Origin: Sipunculus nudus
Taxonomy: Eukaryota; Annelida; Sipuncula; Golfingiida; Sipunculidae
Length of the DNA: 64,000 nt
NCBI GenBank assembly: GCA_026874595.1
Contig: CM049314.1
Location: forward strand, 63,708,800-63,772,799
Direction: 5' to 3'
This document shows positions 24,001 to 32,008 of this stretch, piece after piece; position 1 is the stretch's first letter, and the number at the start of each line of letters is the position of its first letter. The notes beneath the pieces are model-generated. The model was not told the DNA's origin and made no database searches. It saw only the letters and a list, made by a program, of their open reading frames with translations. Position numbers and translations under genes: made by a program.

Positions 24001-25373
24001 AACATTTGTGTACAATTGTTCAGTTGGCAATGCTCCGGTGTACTTGACTGAACTTCTTAAATCATCTGAGGTGAAAAGGCCCGGACTGCGCTCAGAAAAT
24101 ACTTTGAACTCATTGTATATTATTCCTTTTAACAAGAGAAAGACTTTTAATGATAGAAGCTTTGGAACTATTGGTCCTCAATTGTGGAACGTTCTTCCAG
24201 ATTATATTAAGCAATCTGCCTCATGCGACACTTTTAAAAAGAATCTTAAAACATTTTATTTTAGTAATTTCTATTCACTCTTTTAACTATGAATATCTGA
24301 CAAATCTATTTTAACTTTGTATATGTTTGTCAGATATGTATGTAGGTTTTACTGTGGTCTTATTATGCTCTTTAAATGTTCTTTTATATACTGTGCTGTG
24401 TACAACGCCACTGAATATATATGTATAATAGTAGGCGTTTAATCAAATAAAACGTTTCAAGTTTCAAGTTTTTTCAACGGTACTGTCCGTGAGGGAGGGC
24501 TGGAACGTGCCAGGCTAACGGAGGATCACGGAATGACTGTTCTTCTAATAAATTCCGTAGGGAAAGCAAAGGTGGCGGATGAATCGTTGGCCGCAATGTT
24601 GTGTAAATGGCGAGTCGGCCACTATGGCATGAAGCTCAGAGCGGCGTCCAGCAGATGCAATAGCAAGGAGGGAACCGTTTCCCTAGACAAATGTAGAAGG
24701 TGCGCCGACCGAAGCGGTACCTAAAGGGTTCCGCGGAGGTGATGTAAGACAACGGCCAGACGCCAGGAAGAAGGGACGTAGCGAGGACAAGAAGCGCGGG
24801 CATGTACCCCCATGATAAATCCGTCACCAACAGATGACGGAGGACACGATCGTGACTCCGCGGATGGAAGACTGACAGCAGGGCGGCACGATAGCCACAA
24901 AGAGACGGTTAGGATAAACGTTTATCCTGTAGGAAATAAACGAAGAATTCCAAAATCGCCGCAATCGACGGACCTAAAGGAGATTCAAGGGTCAGACGCC
25001 CAACCAGTGAAGAGACATCACCGGTAGTCATAGATGCAGTCCGAAGAACGGCGACGTGGAGCCGAGGCAAGGAGAGCAGCCGGACTTGAAAGATCCTGAT
25101 CCTGGAGATGTTGGTTACTGACTGGCTGGTCTCTACTACATTTCTCCTTAAAATGCGAGTTAAATGCCTTCATCACCTGTTATACCATTTATTTTACAAA
25201 AGTGTATAAAGCATATTAATTAGTGATTAATAAACTCTTACCTCAGTATCAGAACCACGCCTCATGACACCTGGTCCAAGTCTTTCAAACACGCTGGGTT
25301 TCTTCTTATCAGATGAGTCAGCGAGAGTTTTGTCTCGCTCTACTGTGACCCGTCGCCGGCCTTTGCTGCTCAT
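1..25373 (-). CDS. ZC3H13: ZC3H13-like m6A writer adaptor, 17 coding exons, 3' end beyond the window
   Basis: Seen: joining 25242-25373, 18802-18966, 17145-17259, 15844-15974, 15130-15230, 14327-14425, 11960-13428, 11591-11653, 10251-10464, 9195-9384, 8773-8905, 6665-6727, 6151-6236, 2858-3201, 1917-2041, 821-943 and 1-35 (read on the minus strand) gives 1196 codons with no stop and matching phases at every GT-AG junction. The order is an N-terminal RRRVTVE...PSVFERLG motif, one CCCH zinc finger (C49, C58, C64, H68), a charged coiled coil (about 143-178), a Ser run, long Arg/Asp/Glu-rich low complexity, a Pro-rich stretch (about 570-620) and an acidic EISDDE box. Known of the family: ZC3H13/Flacc is nuclear and bridges WTAP to RBM15 in the m6A writer complex. 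The N-terminal motif, finger and the EISDDE and IDW motifs near the end match vertebrate ZC3H13. Human ZC3H13 is near 1670 residues, so the missing C-terminal domain lies left of base 1. Low-complexity exons could hide alternative splicing. Confidence 0.88.
355..386. repeat. (GT)n microsatellite in ZC3H13 intron 16
   Basis: Interrupted GT run. Nothing else recognisable in the rest of this intron (38-820). Confidence 0.85.
821..943 (-). CDS. ZC3H13: ZC3H13 exon 16, EISDDE acidic box
   Basis: Acceptor tatgttttcag, donor gtatat, phase 1 end. Encodes GLDYDEISDDEQDLLGDDET, matching the YEPISDDELDEILAGD motif that precedes the conserved C-terminal domain of ZC3H13. A hAT MITE ends 20 bases upstream of its acceptor (see 964-1421). 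Confidence 0.88.
964..1421. mobile_element. hAT-type MITE with 8-bp target duplication
   Basis: Seen: the 8-mer GTATTCAG occurs at 956-963 and again at 1422-1429, flanking imperfect inverted ends (TAGTGCTGGGAC at the left, complement TAGGGTAGGGAT at the right) with subterminal TATCATGATA-type repeats. An 8-bp duplication and YAG-GGGA ends are the signature of hAT elements. No transposase inside, so non-autonomous. It lies in ZC3H13 intron 15. Confidence 0.75.
1917..2041 (-). CDS. ZC3H13: ZC3H13 exon 15
   Basis: Acceptor tcaatcatag, donor gtatgt, phase 1 end. Encodes RYGGNRPRPEGFPDTKPEES and a Pro-rich end (VAPPAPPQPPP). Confidence 0.82.
2858..3201 (-). CDS. ZC3H13: ZC3H13 exon 14
   Basis: 344 bp, acceptor atgtgacag, donor gtaatc, phase 2 end. 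The open frame (AKRPPDQPDRREEHLEWDQ... ending RDRHWERED) has no internal ATG near its 5' end, so a start-based ORF search misses it. Dense in Arg/Asp/Glu/Pro, matching the RD-rich part of the family. Confidence 0.82.
3557..5528. mobile_element. Hairpin-ended tandem-repeat element I
   Basis: Seen: left end is palindrome GGCACC-gca-GGTGCC (3557-3571) then GTATCCCCAGAC (3575-3586). The right end is a hairpin GTATCCCGAC-ttt-GTCTGGGGATAC (5504-5528), whose inner arm is the exact inverse of the left terminus. A (CGG)5 tract sits at 5471-5485 next to the hairpin. The interior holds the 286-bp tandem array (3707-4880) and one copy of AGGTGGCGCCACC (5193-5205). No coding capacity. In ZC3H13 intron 13. 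The layout is shared with the elements at 45315 and 56953. Confidence 0.68.
3707..4880. repeat. 286-bp tandem array rich in TGACCT half-sites
   Basis: Five starts of the GTGACC motif at 3707, 3995, 4280, 4561 and 4851 give a period of 281-290 bp. A related half-unit begins at 3854, 4135, 4419 and 4708, so each unit is two diverged units of about 143 bp. Each half-unit carries a cluster such as TGACCTTGACCTTTGACC. Confidence 0.85.
5691..6122. mobile_element. Mariner-like MITE, copy 1
   Basis: Ends TACTGTTGGC and GGCAACCACAGTA form an imperfect inverted pair with TA at the borders; inside are runs like AAGGGTTTCATTTTCGCGAT shared with the copy at 14686-15098. 432 bp, no ORF of note. Right end is 29 bp from the donor of ZC3H13 exon 13. 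Confidence 0.62.
6151..6236 (-). CDS. ZC3H13: ZC3H13 exon 13
   Basis: Acceptor tatttcag, donor gtaata, phase 0 end. Encodes GELFSDLSEEDNDLLARTEE, an acidic helix that stands out from the Arg-rich neighbours and may be a docking motif (inference). Confidence 0.82.
6665..6727 (-). CDS. ZC3H13: ZC3H13 exon 12
   Basis: Second 63-bp microexon, acceptor tcattacag, donor gtataa, in and out in phase 1, hence skippable in frame. Encodes DRGSDHGGSTSSRQDSGYKD. Confidence 0.76.
6797..7916. mobile_element. Tigger/pogo-like non-autonomous element
   Basis: Inverted ends CAGTAGAGCGCTGTTTTTCC and the complement of GGAAATACGGCACTCTACTG, each preceded or followed by TA; internal subterminal repeats of TTTCGGAAA on both sides. 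CAG...CTG ends with TA duplication fit the pogo/Tigger group. 1.1 kb, no transposase; contains a perfect tandem duplication (7133-7464). In ZC3H13 intron 11. Confidence 0.72.
7133..7464. repeat. Perfect 166-bp tandem duplication
   Basis: The block starting CCAGTGCAGCACACAC at 7133 is repeated from 7299 with no difference that I can see over 166 bp. Lack of divergence implies a very recent event or an assembly artefact. Confidence 0.9.
8040..8460. mobile_element. GGGGGACA-family element, copy a (reverse orientation)
   Basis: Left: palindrome AATTC-aag-GAATT (8040-8052) then TGTCCCCCACTTC. Right: hairpin CCCTGTTCCTT-cc-AAGGAAGCAGGG (8435-8459) preceded by a (GACA)n tract. Related copies lie at 38645, 43473 and 52481 on the other strand. 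Confidence 0.65.
8773..8905 (-). CDS. ZC3H13: ZC3H13 exon 11
   Basis: Acceptor tatcttacag, donor gtacgg, phase 1 end. Encodes REPPRPERKEPERRKRSP and further basic sequence; disordered. Confidence 0.82.
9195..9384 (-). CDS. ZC3H13: ZC3H13 exon 10
   Basis: Acceptor aatttcag, donor gtgagt, phase 0 end. Encodes RSPPPKRRHDASPTPSAI then ISDISMSSRGEDGRDRSR; SP/TP sites suggest proline-directed phosphorylation (inference). Confidence 0.83.
9505..9790 (-). pseudogene. LINE reverse-transcriptase ORF tail, degenerate
   Basis: Two minus-strand frames encode pieces typical of the C-terminus of CR1/L2-type LINE ORF2: IIFKALHDQAPSYLTDKISV (about 9730-9790) and ARSFSVADLNFLDSLPKFLR (about 9560-9650). A frame change lies between them. 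A short 3' relic in ZC3H13 intron 9. Confidence 0.55.
10251..10464 (-). CDS. ZC3H13: ZC3H13 exon 9
   Basis: Acceptor gtttccag, donor gttaat (non-consensus +3 base), phase 2 end. Arg/Asp/Glu-rich with QGQGRGWEPEPEQYRDQW. The weak donor is the least certain boundary in this stretch. Confidence 0.8.
10465..11590. other. ZC3H13 intron 8, no recognised feature
   Basis: AT-rich; apart from a short TGATAATGA-type run near 11545 nothing stands out. The 66-codon plus-strand frame at 10988 is random by composition. Confidence 0.5.
11591..11653 (-). CDS. ZC3H13: ZC3H13 exon 8
   Basis: 63-bp microexon, acceptor ggtactcag, donor gtaaac, in and out in phase 1, so it can be skipped without a frameshift. 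Encodes DDRRGDRRERDRMMEPERM. Confidence 0.78.
11960..13428 (-). CDS. ZC3H13: ZC3H13 exon 7, large low-complexity exon
   Basis: 1469 bp, acceptor gttccattccag, donor gtgaga, phase 1 end. In order: a near-uninterrupted Ser run (about 262-285), RS/RK-rich sequence, an (RE)n block, a Pro/His/Met-rich block (about 570-700) and Arg/Gly/Tyr repeats. This is the disordered mid-section expected of ZC3H13; such RS/RE tracts suggest nuclear-speckle type interactions. A 356-codon open frame overlaps it on the same strand and is judged a shadow. Confidence 0.9.
13590..13690 (-). repeat. SINE tail fragment
   Basis: Contains GATGGCACTGTCTACTGAAT, closely matching GGTGGCACTGTCTATTGAAT in the SINE at 62850-63117, with the same downstream AAGCCYTCTGGAT motif. 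Probably the 3' part of a related SINE copy. Confidence 0.5.
13820..13959. repeat. 140-bp near-palindromic hairpin
   Basis: The first arm (from CATTGTGCATCCAGC at 13820) is the inverse of the last (ending GCTGGATGCACAATG at 13959), with a second inner stem GGTCTGAT/ATCAGACC. A foldback MITE or structured transcript segment in ZC3H13 intron 6. Confidence 0.7.
14157..14240 (-). repeat. tRNA-derived SINE head
   Basis: On the minus strand it has an A-box TAGCTCAATGG (14234-14224) and a B-box-like GGTTTTAATCC (14190-14180) spaced as in a tRNA promoter, but no cloverleaf fold is evident. A SINE head or decayed tRNA relic rather than a gene. Confidence 0.5.
14327..14425 (-). CDS. ZC3H13: ZC3H13 exon 6
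   Basis: Acceptor tttattacag, donor gtgtgt, phase 2 end. Basic, Ser/Thr-rich segment KKTKRTAEKQTPRSGSRQRG; low complexity, placed by splice phase and continuous reading frame. Confidence 0.78.
14686..15098. mobile_element. Mariner-like MITE, copy 2
   Basis: Ends TACTGTGGTTGGC and GGCAACCACAGTA, TA borders, 413 bp; shares AAGGGTTT..TTTTTGTGAT interior blocks with the copy at 5691-6122. Right end is 31 bp from the donor of ZC3H13 exon 5. Confidence 0.68.
15130..15230 (-). CDS. ZC3H13: ZC3H13 exon 5
   Basis: Acceptor aactattgcag, donor gtgagt, phase 2 end. Encodes a basic patch RPRKKKQKY followed by NPPAPETPVK, in place of the KKKGPRTPSPPPP stretch of vertebrate homologues. Confidence 0.82.
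15231..15843. other. ZC3H13 intron 4, no recognised feature
   Basis: No repeat or conserved coding signal seen. A 170-codon minus-strand frame that starts in exon 4 reads through the donor into this intron and is not supported as separate coding. Confidence 0.5.
15844..15974 (-). CDS. ZC3H13: ZC3H13 exon 4, coiled coil
   Basis: Acceptor gatgggcag, donor gtgagg, phase 0 end. Encodes a charged helix (LEKKRLKIKRELERMREK) that aligns with the conserved LSLEMKRQKIQRELMKL region of vertebrate ZC3H13; a likely coiled coil or partner-binding helix. Confidence 0.85.
16149..16326. mobile_element. Short Tigger-like MITE
   Basis: 178 bp with inverted ends TACAGTGAAATCTCACTAAC and the complement of TTGGGGTGGTGGTCAAGCAAGATTTCACTGTA's last 13 bases (AGATTTCACTGTA); TA borders. 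Fits pogo/Tigger-derived MITEs. Confidence 0.65.
17145..17259 (-). CDS. ZC3H13: ZC3H13 exon 3
   Basis: Acceptor ttcttag, donor gtaact, ends in phase 1. Basic segment with KRKRSGDVDEESDWAE, resembling the acidic E-W-E/D-W patch downstream of the finger in other ZC3H13 proteins. Confidence 0.82.
17747..17972. repeat. Imperfect tandem pair, period about 137 bp
   Basis: GGACTCAGTCCCAGTTACAT at 17749 and GGACTAAGTCTGAACTACAT at 17884 open two similar blocks that both end in CTTTCAAAG. No other feature seen in ZC3H13 intron 2 (17260-18801). Confidence 0.6.
18802..18966 (-). CDS. ZC3H13: ZC3H13 exon 2, CCCH zinc finger
   Basis: 55 codons, phase 0 at both ends, between acceptor gttttccag and donor gtgagt. 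Encodes a C-x8-C-x5-C-x3-H finger (VCRNWANTGNC then PYGSKCKFAH), the RNA-binding type seen once near the N-terminus of ZC3H13, followed by an Arg/Asp-rich stretch. Confidence 0.92.
19022..19165. repeat. Minisatellite of TTTGGTACAATATCCAT units
   Basis: At least five imperfect copies of a TTTTGGTAxAATATCCAT motif, 20-45 bp apart, at the start of the 6.3-kb ZC3H13 intron 1. Confidence 0.75.
19850..20466 (-). pseudogene. pogo/Tigger-type DDE transposase, broken
   Basis: Minus-strand pieces in family order: CENP-B-like helix-turn-helix tail (SQKLPADLDDKVTAFHAFIL), first catalytic Asp (IGNMDETPMCSDM), second (LSMLVWDQLHGNLT) and third (LTSVLKPLDVVLNKPFKDR). The distance between the first two Asp motifs is far shorter than in intact members, so a central block is deleted. 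A frame change follows the second motif and an in-frame TAG occurs near 19895. A GCGTATAAG motif near 19256 may mark one terminus. Inactive relic. Confidence 0.78.
20813..21121. repeat. Foldback repeat ending in a 26-base G run
   Basis: About 60 bp at 20815-20878 (CATTCCCTCCCTGTGAATGG...) recur inverted at 21058-21116 with few changes. The right arm runs into 26 consecutive G (21116-21141); the left arm has only six C at the matching place. Confidence 0.78.
21240..24830 (-). pseudogene. DIRS/Ngaro-like tyrosine recombinase, split by a LINE
   Basis: Minus-strand fragments follow tyrosine-recombinase order: Arg box GRRRSELHAI (24649-24620), then across the LINE ITFQTPNSKRYG and ICPVHALHYSLKAT, the HxxR box in KAHEIRTLSTS (about 21505-21491), and the catalytic Tyr in LYLKDVKLQASG (about 21400-21370) with SLGPVLTAG after it. 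The Arg-box, HxxR and Tyr segments are not all in one frame, and stops are present, so it is dead. This type of recombinase is found in DIRS-like retroelements; no reverse transcriptase of that element is recognisable here, so the superfamily is not settled. Local GC is higher than in the flanks. Confidence 0.72.
21758..24470 (+). mobile_element. CR1/L2-like LINE, 5'-truncated, one frameshift
   Basis: Seen: TTTTCAA at 21751-21757 and 24471-24477 flanks the element as a target duplication. The first frame (to 22625) holds the second half of an APE endonuclease (GIYRPP, FMGDFNIHI, SDHCVV). The second (22613-24286, 557 codons) holds the reverse transcriptase with NYRPVSNL, the DLSAAFDTVDH catalytic motif, SVPQGSCLGP and GFADDH. 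A one-base frame change near 22595 separates them. The 3' tail ends AATAAAACG then GTTTCAAGTTTCAAG. The RT frame is open to the end, so insertion is fairly recent. It sits antisense in ZC3H13 intron 1 inside an older recombinase element. Confidence 0.9.
25242..25373 (-). CDS. ZC3H13: ZC3H13 exon 1, start codon
   Basis: ATG at 25373-25371; 44 codons ending GGTTCTGATACTGAG before gtaaga (phase 0). Encodes the family N-terminus with RRRVTVE and KPSVFERLGPG. A possible splice acceptor (ttaatttcag) ends only 10 bases upstream of the ATG, so an untranslated exon further right is likely. Confidence 0.88.
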
Positions 25374-25464
25374 ACTTGATGAACTGAAATTAATTAACAT
25401 AATAAATCAGCTTATACTGACGTTTATTATTTTTCATATTTATATGAATAATTTTAGGTCATGA

Positions 25465-28400
25465 AACAAGGGACCCATGGGTCACAGCGCTCAGCTGATC
25501 GTGATTGGATTATAAATGTTTCTCCACTGTGATACTATATCGAGTCGATAAAGCTTATGAATATCATGGACATGTTGGGCTATTATAAAGGAATGTAATG
25601 TAATATGTGAGTAAATGGTCAAATGAAATTACCTGACTGATGGATTAATAGAGTAAAATATAGTGGTTTATTTTTTATTTATTTAGGAGGGGTTGAAAAT
25701 TGTGATATATTTGAGCAAATATGAATGCAATGACAGCAGTAATAAGCAGTAGTAGAATGATGATAAGGCTATTTGTTGATGGATCTAAAGTGTATGGTAG
25801 TCTGCAAGCTTTCAATTTGACAGATATGATGTTATGATTAACTATGCTGATGAAGAGATTTATGAATTTGTGACTGTATGACACAATATCTCTTTAGTCT
25901 TATTGTAATGTTTTTCATTTATATAAGAATATGAAAAGCTAAAAGGGATAGGGGCCCTCCTACTTGGTTATAGTAAAGTTCTAAATATATGATTGCAAAC
26001 TAATACTCTGACAAGACTGTCATGAAGAAAAACAGTAAAAGTTTTGAGATACTGTGATGCATATGAAAATTTACAGATGGACAGGCAAGTGGAGATAATG
26101 GACTAATACCTTTATTTCACTTTCAAGGAATAATGCATTTAAGTTTATATATAAGCCTATTTTTTTAGCATATCCACTTTTTCCATTAAGAAGTTTTTAT
26201 CGGAATAATTTTTTTTATTTACAGGTTTTATAAATTTTTAATAAAAAAAAACTGAAAATATAAGTTAAAATATTAGAATTGTTGCAAAAGTTGCAATCAT
26301 TATATATACAGAGTAAAAACAAGGGACCTATGGGTCACGACGCTCAGCTGTTATATATGATAAAAAAATATTATTTAGAAATGAGGCACATGCTGGTTTT
26401 GTGTGGTAATAAATATAAGCTGTATTATGAGTTGTTGTTGTTTAGCTTATGTATGATTTTGATAGTACCTTTGGAGACAGGGAAGAGGATTGATTTCATT
26501 TATTTTATTAACAAATGGAGTACTACTGTCACACAGTTTTTAACTTGGCCATATAACTTATAAGCAGAACATATAATATAAAAGTTTAACTATTTATTAA
26601 AAAAATTACAAATATTGTCCCATATATAATTTTTATTTAAAATAATAAGAGAATCATATGATTTTTTAAAATGAAATATAACTGATATGATTATTAAAAT
26701 AATATTAAAGAATATATTCAAGAATGCATTTATGAATACATTTTGAAAGTATTTGCACGAGTCTGACAGGGTCTCATAAAAAACATTAATAAAAGCTACA
26801 ATATTTGGCCAATTTCTTTCAGCTTTCTAAACTAAAAAGCTGAAATCCTTATGTGTGCATGATATGAAAATTATATCAACAGTGCTCACGGGAAACAAAC
26901 GTGCCATGGTCACAGTTGGGCAAAATTTAAGGTACTAATTTTATATTTATGCTAATAACTTATAAAATTTGAAAAATTCAGAACTAATTTTGGGTATTCA
27001 ATTGAATCTTGATTAAATAATGTTACATCCCTGACAAAAATATCTCTAGCTTCAGCAATGCCCTTGTTAAGGGAGTAAATATATTTCTTGATTTTTAACA
27101 AAGTGCATTATGTTTGGGCCCATAACTTAAAACAATTACACAATACTGACATCATTCTGGCATGTGCAAAGAGAATGAAAAATATGTATATTATTTATGA
27201 TTAAAGTCAGATCAGTGGTTTTGATATTAGGCAGTCCTGAGGTGTGAAAATAGATTTTAAATAAAAAATTGAGGTTTTTCCTTAATTTCTCAAAGGAACG
27301 AAGTTGCAAAGACCCAGTTTTCGGCTTGGTAGGAGATCTTGGGGACATCTAACATTATGCCGAATTTTGGATTCCTAGGTCTGGACTAATACCTTTATTT
27401 CACATTCAAGGGAATAATACATTTAAGTTTATATATTATTTAAGCATATCCACTTTTTCCATTAAAATAGTTTTTATCTGATTAATTTTTTTTATTTACA
27501 AGTTTTATAAATTTGTATTAAAAAAACACTGAAAATATAAGTTAAAATATTAGAATTCTTAGTTGCAATCATTATACATCCAGAGTGTAGCTCGTATTGG
27601 GTCATATTATGCATACACATATATTTTTATTATTTTTAAATCACAAATTTTTAAACTGAATTTAAAAGAAAATAATGCCACAACATGGCATCTGCAAGAT
27701 TATTCCTTGAATCACTATTAAAAAGTTTTGCACATTTGAGTTTTCAGTACATGCTTAATCTTATTCACCAAAATAAAATAAGATTCTGTAAATTTGGTCA
27801 AATAAAAACATCTTTTCAAATAAAGTAAACACACTGTTGGTTGAATGAGGGACAAACAATATCATTATGCTAATTACAATCTAAGCTTTAATATATTCCT
27901 GGAATTAATAGTCAATATCACACCTTGTGAAGTTTTTACTCTTCTCAAGGAAGGAATTACTTATCTGATGAACATCCACACTTTCATAGCAATACACCAC
28001 TTTGTGGACACAATTAAATGTGCACTTTAATCATTGTAACCCTGGTGGTAAATACAAAATCTAAAATTTAGCATAGCCAAAAATAAAATGAAATACAGAA
28101 AATTATAACATTCATCTAGTTAATGCATCATCTAGGGGGGGGAGGGTGTGCAGGGCAGAGAAGAAGCCTGCTACTAGTGGCCCAGCTGAGCCAAGACAAG
28201 CTGCCTGGGGTGGGTTACATAATGCAAGTGAAGGCTTTACTACTAGGTGGGCTAGATGTAAACAACACTTGACATGGTGTATGAAAACTTGAATAAAAGC
28301 TACTCTTTTCAATCAATTCCTTTGAAATTTCAGATTTAAAAGATTAAATCCTTATGTATATATGCTATAATCAACAGTGCTTACAGAAAAAAAACATGCC

Positions 28401-30514
28401 ATTGCCAAAGTTGGACAAAATTTAGGGTATTGATTTTTTATTTAAGCTAATAACTTCAGGCAGTCCTGAAGTGTGAAAATAGGTTTTTAATAAAAAATTG
28501 AGGTTTTTCCTTAATTTCTCAAAGGAATGAAGTCGCAAAGACCCAGTTTTCGGCTTGGTAGGAGATCTTAGTGACATCGAACATTATGCTGAATTTTGGA
28601 TTCCTAGGTCTTACGGTTTCAAAACGTGCCACATCTACGGACGGACGGACGGACGACGGGCAATGGACCACGACTATAGCTCAGATGACTTATAGTCAGC
28701 TGAGCTAAAAACTGAAACTATAAGTTAATATATTAGAATTGTTGCAAAAGTTGCAATCATTATATATCCAAAGTGTAGCTCATATTGGGTCATATTATGC
28801 ATACACATATATTTTATTATTTTTAAATCATAAATGTTTAAACTGAATTTAAAAGAAAATAATGCCACAACATGGCATCTACAAGAATATTCCTTGAATC
28901 ACTATTAAAAAGTTTTGCACATTGGAGTTTTCAGTACATGCTTAATTTTATTCACCAAAATTAAAATAAAAGATTCAGTAAATTTGATAAAACAATTTGA
29001 TAAACATCTTTTCAAATAAAGTATACACACTGTTGGTTGAATGAGGGACAAACAATATCATTGTGCTAATTACTATCCCAGTTTTAATTTATTACTGGAA
29101 TTAATAGTCAATTTCACACCTGGTGAAGTTTTTACTCCTCTGAAGTAAGGAATTACTTATCTCATGAACATCCACACTTTCATAGCAATACACCTCTTTG
29201 TGGACACAATTAAATGTACACTTTAATCATTGTAATCCTGATGGTACAATACAAAATCTAAAATGTAGCGTAGCCTAGAATAAGAATGAATCAAATACAG
29301 AAAATAATAACATTCATCTAGTTTATGCACCATCTGGGGGGGGGGAGTGCAGGGCAGAGGGGAAGCCTGCTGGTAGTGGCCAAGCTGACCCAAGGCAAGC
29401 TGCCTGGGGTGGGTTACATAATGCAAGTGAAGGCTGTACTACTAGGTGGGCTAGATGTAAACAACACTTGACATGGTGTATGAAAACATGAATAAAACTT
29501 AAAAGCTATTCTTTCCAATCAATTTCTTTAAAATTACAGTTTTTAAAAGATTAAATCCTTAGGTATATATGCTGTGAAAATTAAATCAACAGTGCCAAAG
29601 TTGGACAAAATTTAAGGTATTGATTTTTTATTTATGCTAATAACTTGAAAAATTTGCAAAATTCAGATCTAATTTTGGGTAAACAATTGAATCTTGATTA
29701 AATAAAGTTATATTCCTGGGGAAATCTAAAATTATGCCAACAGCTTGGGGAGCATAGAGATGTGCACTGAATGACCTACAGTCATCAAAGTGGACTGCTT
29801 GACAATGTAAGGGAATACAACAAGAGCCTCCAAAACAATTCAATAACTAGCCTAATTTTGCAGCTTTTATTTTCAAATTTCAGATTTTAACAGATTAAAT
29901 CCTTATGTGTACATGCTGTGGGAATTAAATCCACAGTACTTACAGGAAAAAAACGTGCCATGGCCAAAGTTGGGCAAAATTTAAGGTACCAATTTTATAT
30001 TTTTGCCAATATTTAAAAAAATTTAACAGATTTTGATCTAATTTTTGGTATACAATTAAAATTTGATTAATTAAAGTTGTTTGGTCTTAAGTGACCAAAT
30101 ATCTTCCTGATTTTTTTACAAAGTCCATTATGTTTGGGCCCATAACTTTTTTAAATTATAAAATACTGACTTAATATCTGGCATGTACATAGAAACTATA
30201 TAGAGGAATATTTATGAAGAAAACCAGATGAGTGGTTTTGATATTAGGCAGTCCTGAAGAGTGAAAATAGATTTCTAATAAAAAATTGAGGTTTTTCTTT
30301 AATATCTCGAAGGAACGAAATCCTATTGACCCAATTTTCGGCATTGTAGGAGATTTTGCGGACATCTAACTGTATGCCGAATTTCAGATTCGTAGGTCCA
30401 ACGGTGTCGAAACGTGCCAGTCTTACGGACGGACATCCGGACGGACGGACGGCAAGACAGACGACGGACAATGGACCACAACTATAGCTCAGATGACTTA
30501 TAGTCAGCTGAGCT
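25465..30514. mobile_element. Composite of elements with GCTCAGCTGA termini and about 1.2-kb internal duplication
   Basis: Two left-type termini (25465-25498 and 26318-26350: ACAAGGGACCYATGGGTCA then GCTCAGCTG) and two right-type hairpin termini (AGCTCAGATGACT-tat-AGTCAGCTGAGCT at 28678-28706 and 30486-30514), each preceded by a (CGGA)n tract. Interior blocks recur: the TAGCTCRTATTGGGTCAT block at 27587 and 28779, the G-rich CATCTxGGGGG block at 28130 and 29330 (period about 1.2 kb), and a TTGAGGTTTTTC block at 27270, 28498 and 30285. Nested insertion or tandem duplication of one family. Confidence 0.65.
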
Positions 30515-31909
30515 AAAAAGCTATTCAACTGACCAGGCAATCTAGGAGAAATATGCTTATGAAAGGGGCCTATTCACCTATCTAACCTTATAAACTAAAG
30601 ATAATCCCTTGGAGCTTTTATAAAATTAGGCCAGAAAATGTAGATATTACCGCACACAGGTTGCTTGTTTTGTCGTGTTTATACTTTGTTGGACCCGCCA
30701 AAATAATCAAAACAAATTCAACAAGGGCATCTGGCAGCAAGTCAGATTAGCCAAAGCTTTGCAAATGGCATTTTGCAACAAATGATCTTTTCTACCTTCG
30801 CAAATATGCAACCTACCACCTTTGGTAATATATTTTTCCTGTTTTCAACATTGCTGTGTTTACAAACATATAGTTGATAAACAAGTTCATATATCATTCA
30901 CAAAGGCGTTTTAAGTACTTTTCACAACCAAAATTGCACTTCATTCATTAATAGATATACAAAGGAAGCCAGAAATCACATAAATTCAATTTCAAAGGTA
31001 GGTGAATGGGCATCTTTAAGAAAACTATAGGTATAATTACATATTTTAGTCATTACATCTTCATTTTTAATAAAGTAGAAATATATCCCTTGGCTCATTC
31101 ATTTTAATAAATATATTTGTTTACATTATTGCACAATGTGCATCGTTAATATATTTAAGAACTGAATTTAACTGGGATCTCTAAACAGATATTATTAAAC
31201 AAAAAGGTACCGAGACAAAGAAATACCAGGTAAGTAACAAATAGCAGATCTCTATCCATTATTTGTGGGCCCTGGCATCTCCTTTATCTTTGCCAGTGTT
31301 TTATACTTCATCCACTCCTGCTGTATCTTGAACTGTCCCAGTCAGTCTTGGAGGCCTATACTCCATTCCACTATAATGCATTCCACTACCCCTATCCACC
31401 TGTCTTTTTGTGAAAATTATTATAAAATGCATTAAAACTTACTTTTAATTACCTAAGGGGCACATAAGACAAATGTGGCAATTATCTAATAGCAAAATTT
31501 TACTTTCCCAAGTATGGATTCCATATGATTAATTAAGAAAGAAATATGTCTGAACAGATGTACAGTCTTGCGACATATCAGTGACCACCTAATGTAAGCT
31601 ATCAATCATAAAATAACATCCATATATCCATTCATATAGATGACGTCACAGTGGTATTTGTACATTACATTCTTTTAATTACACATGCATCCATTCTACA
31701 TCATATGGATAAACAGATATGGCAACATGAAATGATGCCATCACTTTTGCAGCTCTTTGAAGACAGGTCAACACCTCCCCACCATAGCAAAGTAAATAAT
31801 TTTATCTTATATAATTATTTGATCCTAATTTTAATCCTCATAAATCACCACTATATATAAATTATATACCCAAAAATTAGGTAGACAGCAGTTTTGGAAG
31901 GTACAGACC

Positions 31910-32008
<99 letters not shown>

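Noticed and set aside
21758-24286. The two long plus-strand ORFs as host genes
   Set aside because: They hold LINE endonuclease and reverse transcriptase motifs and are bounded by a target-site duplication.
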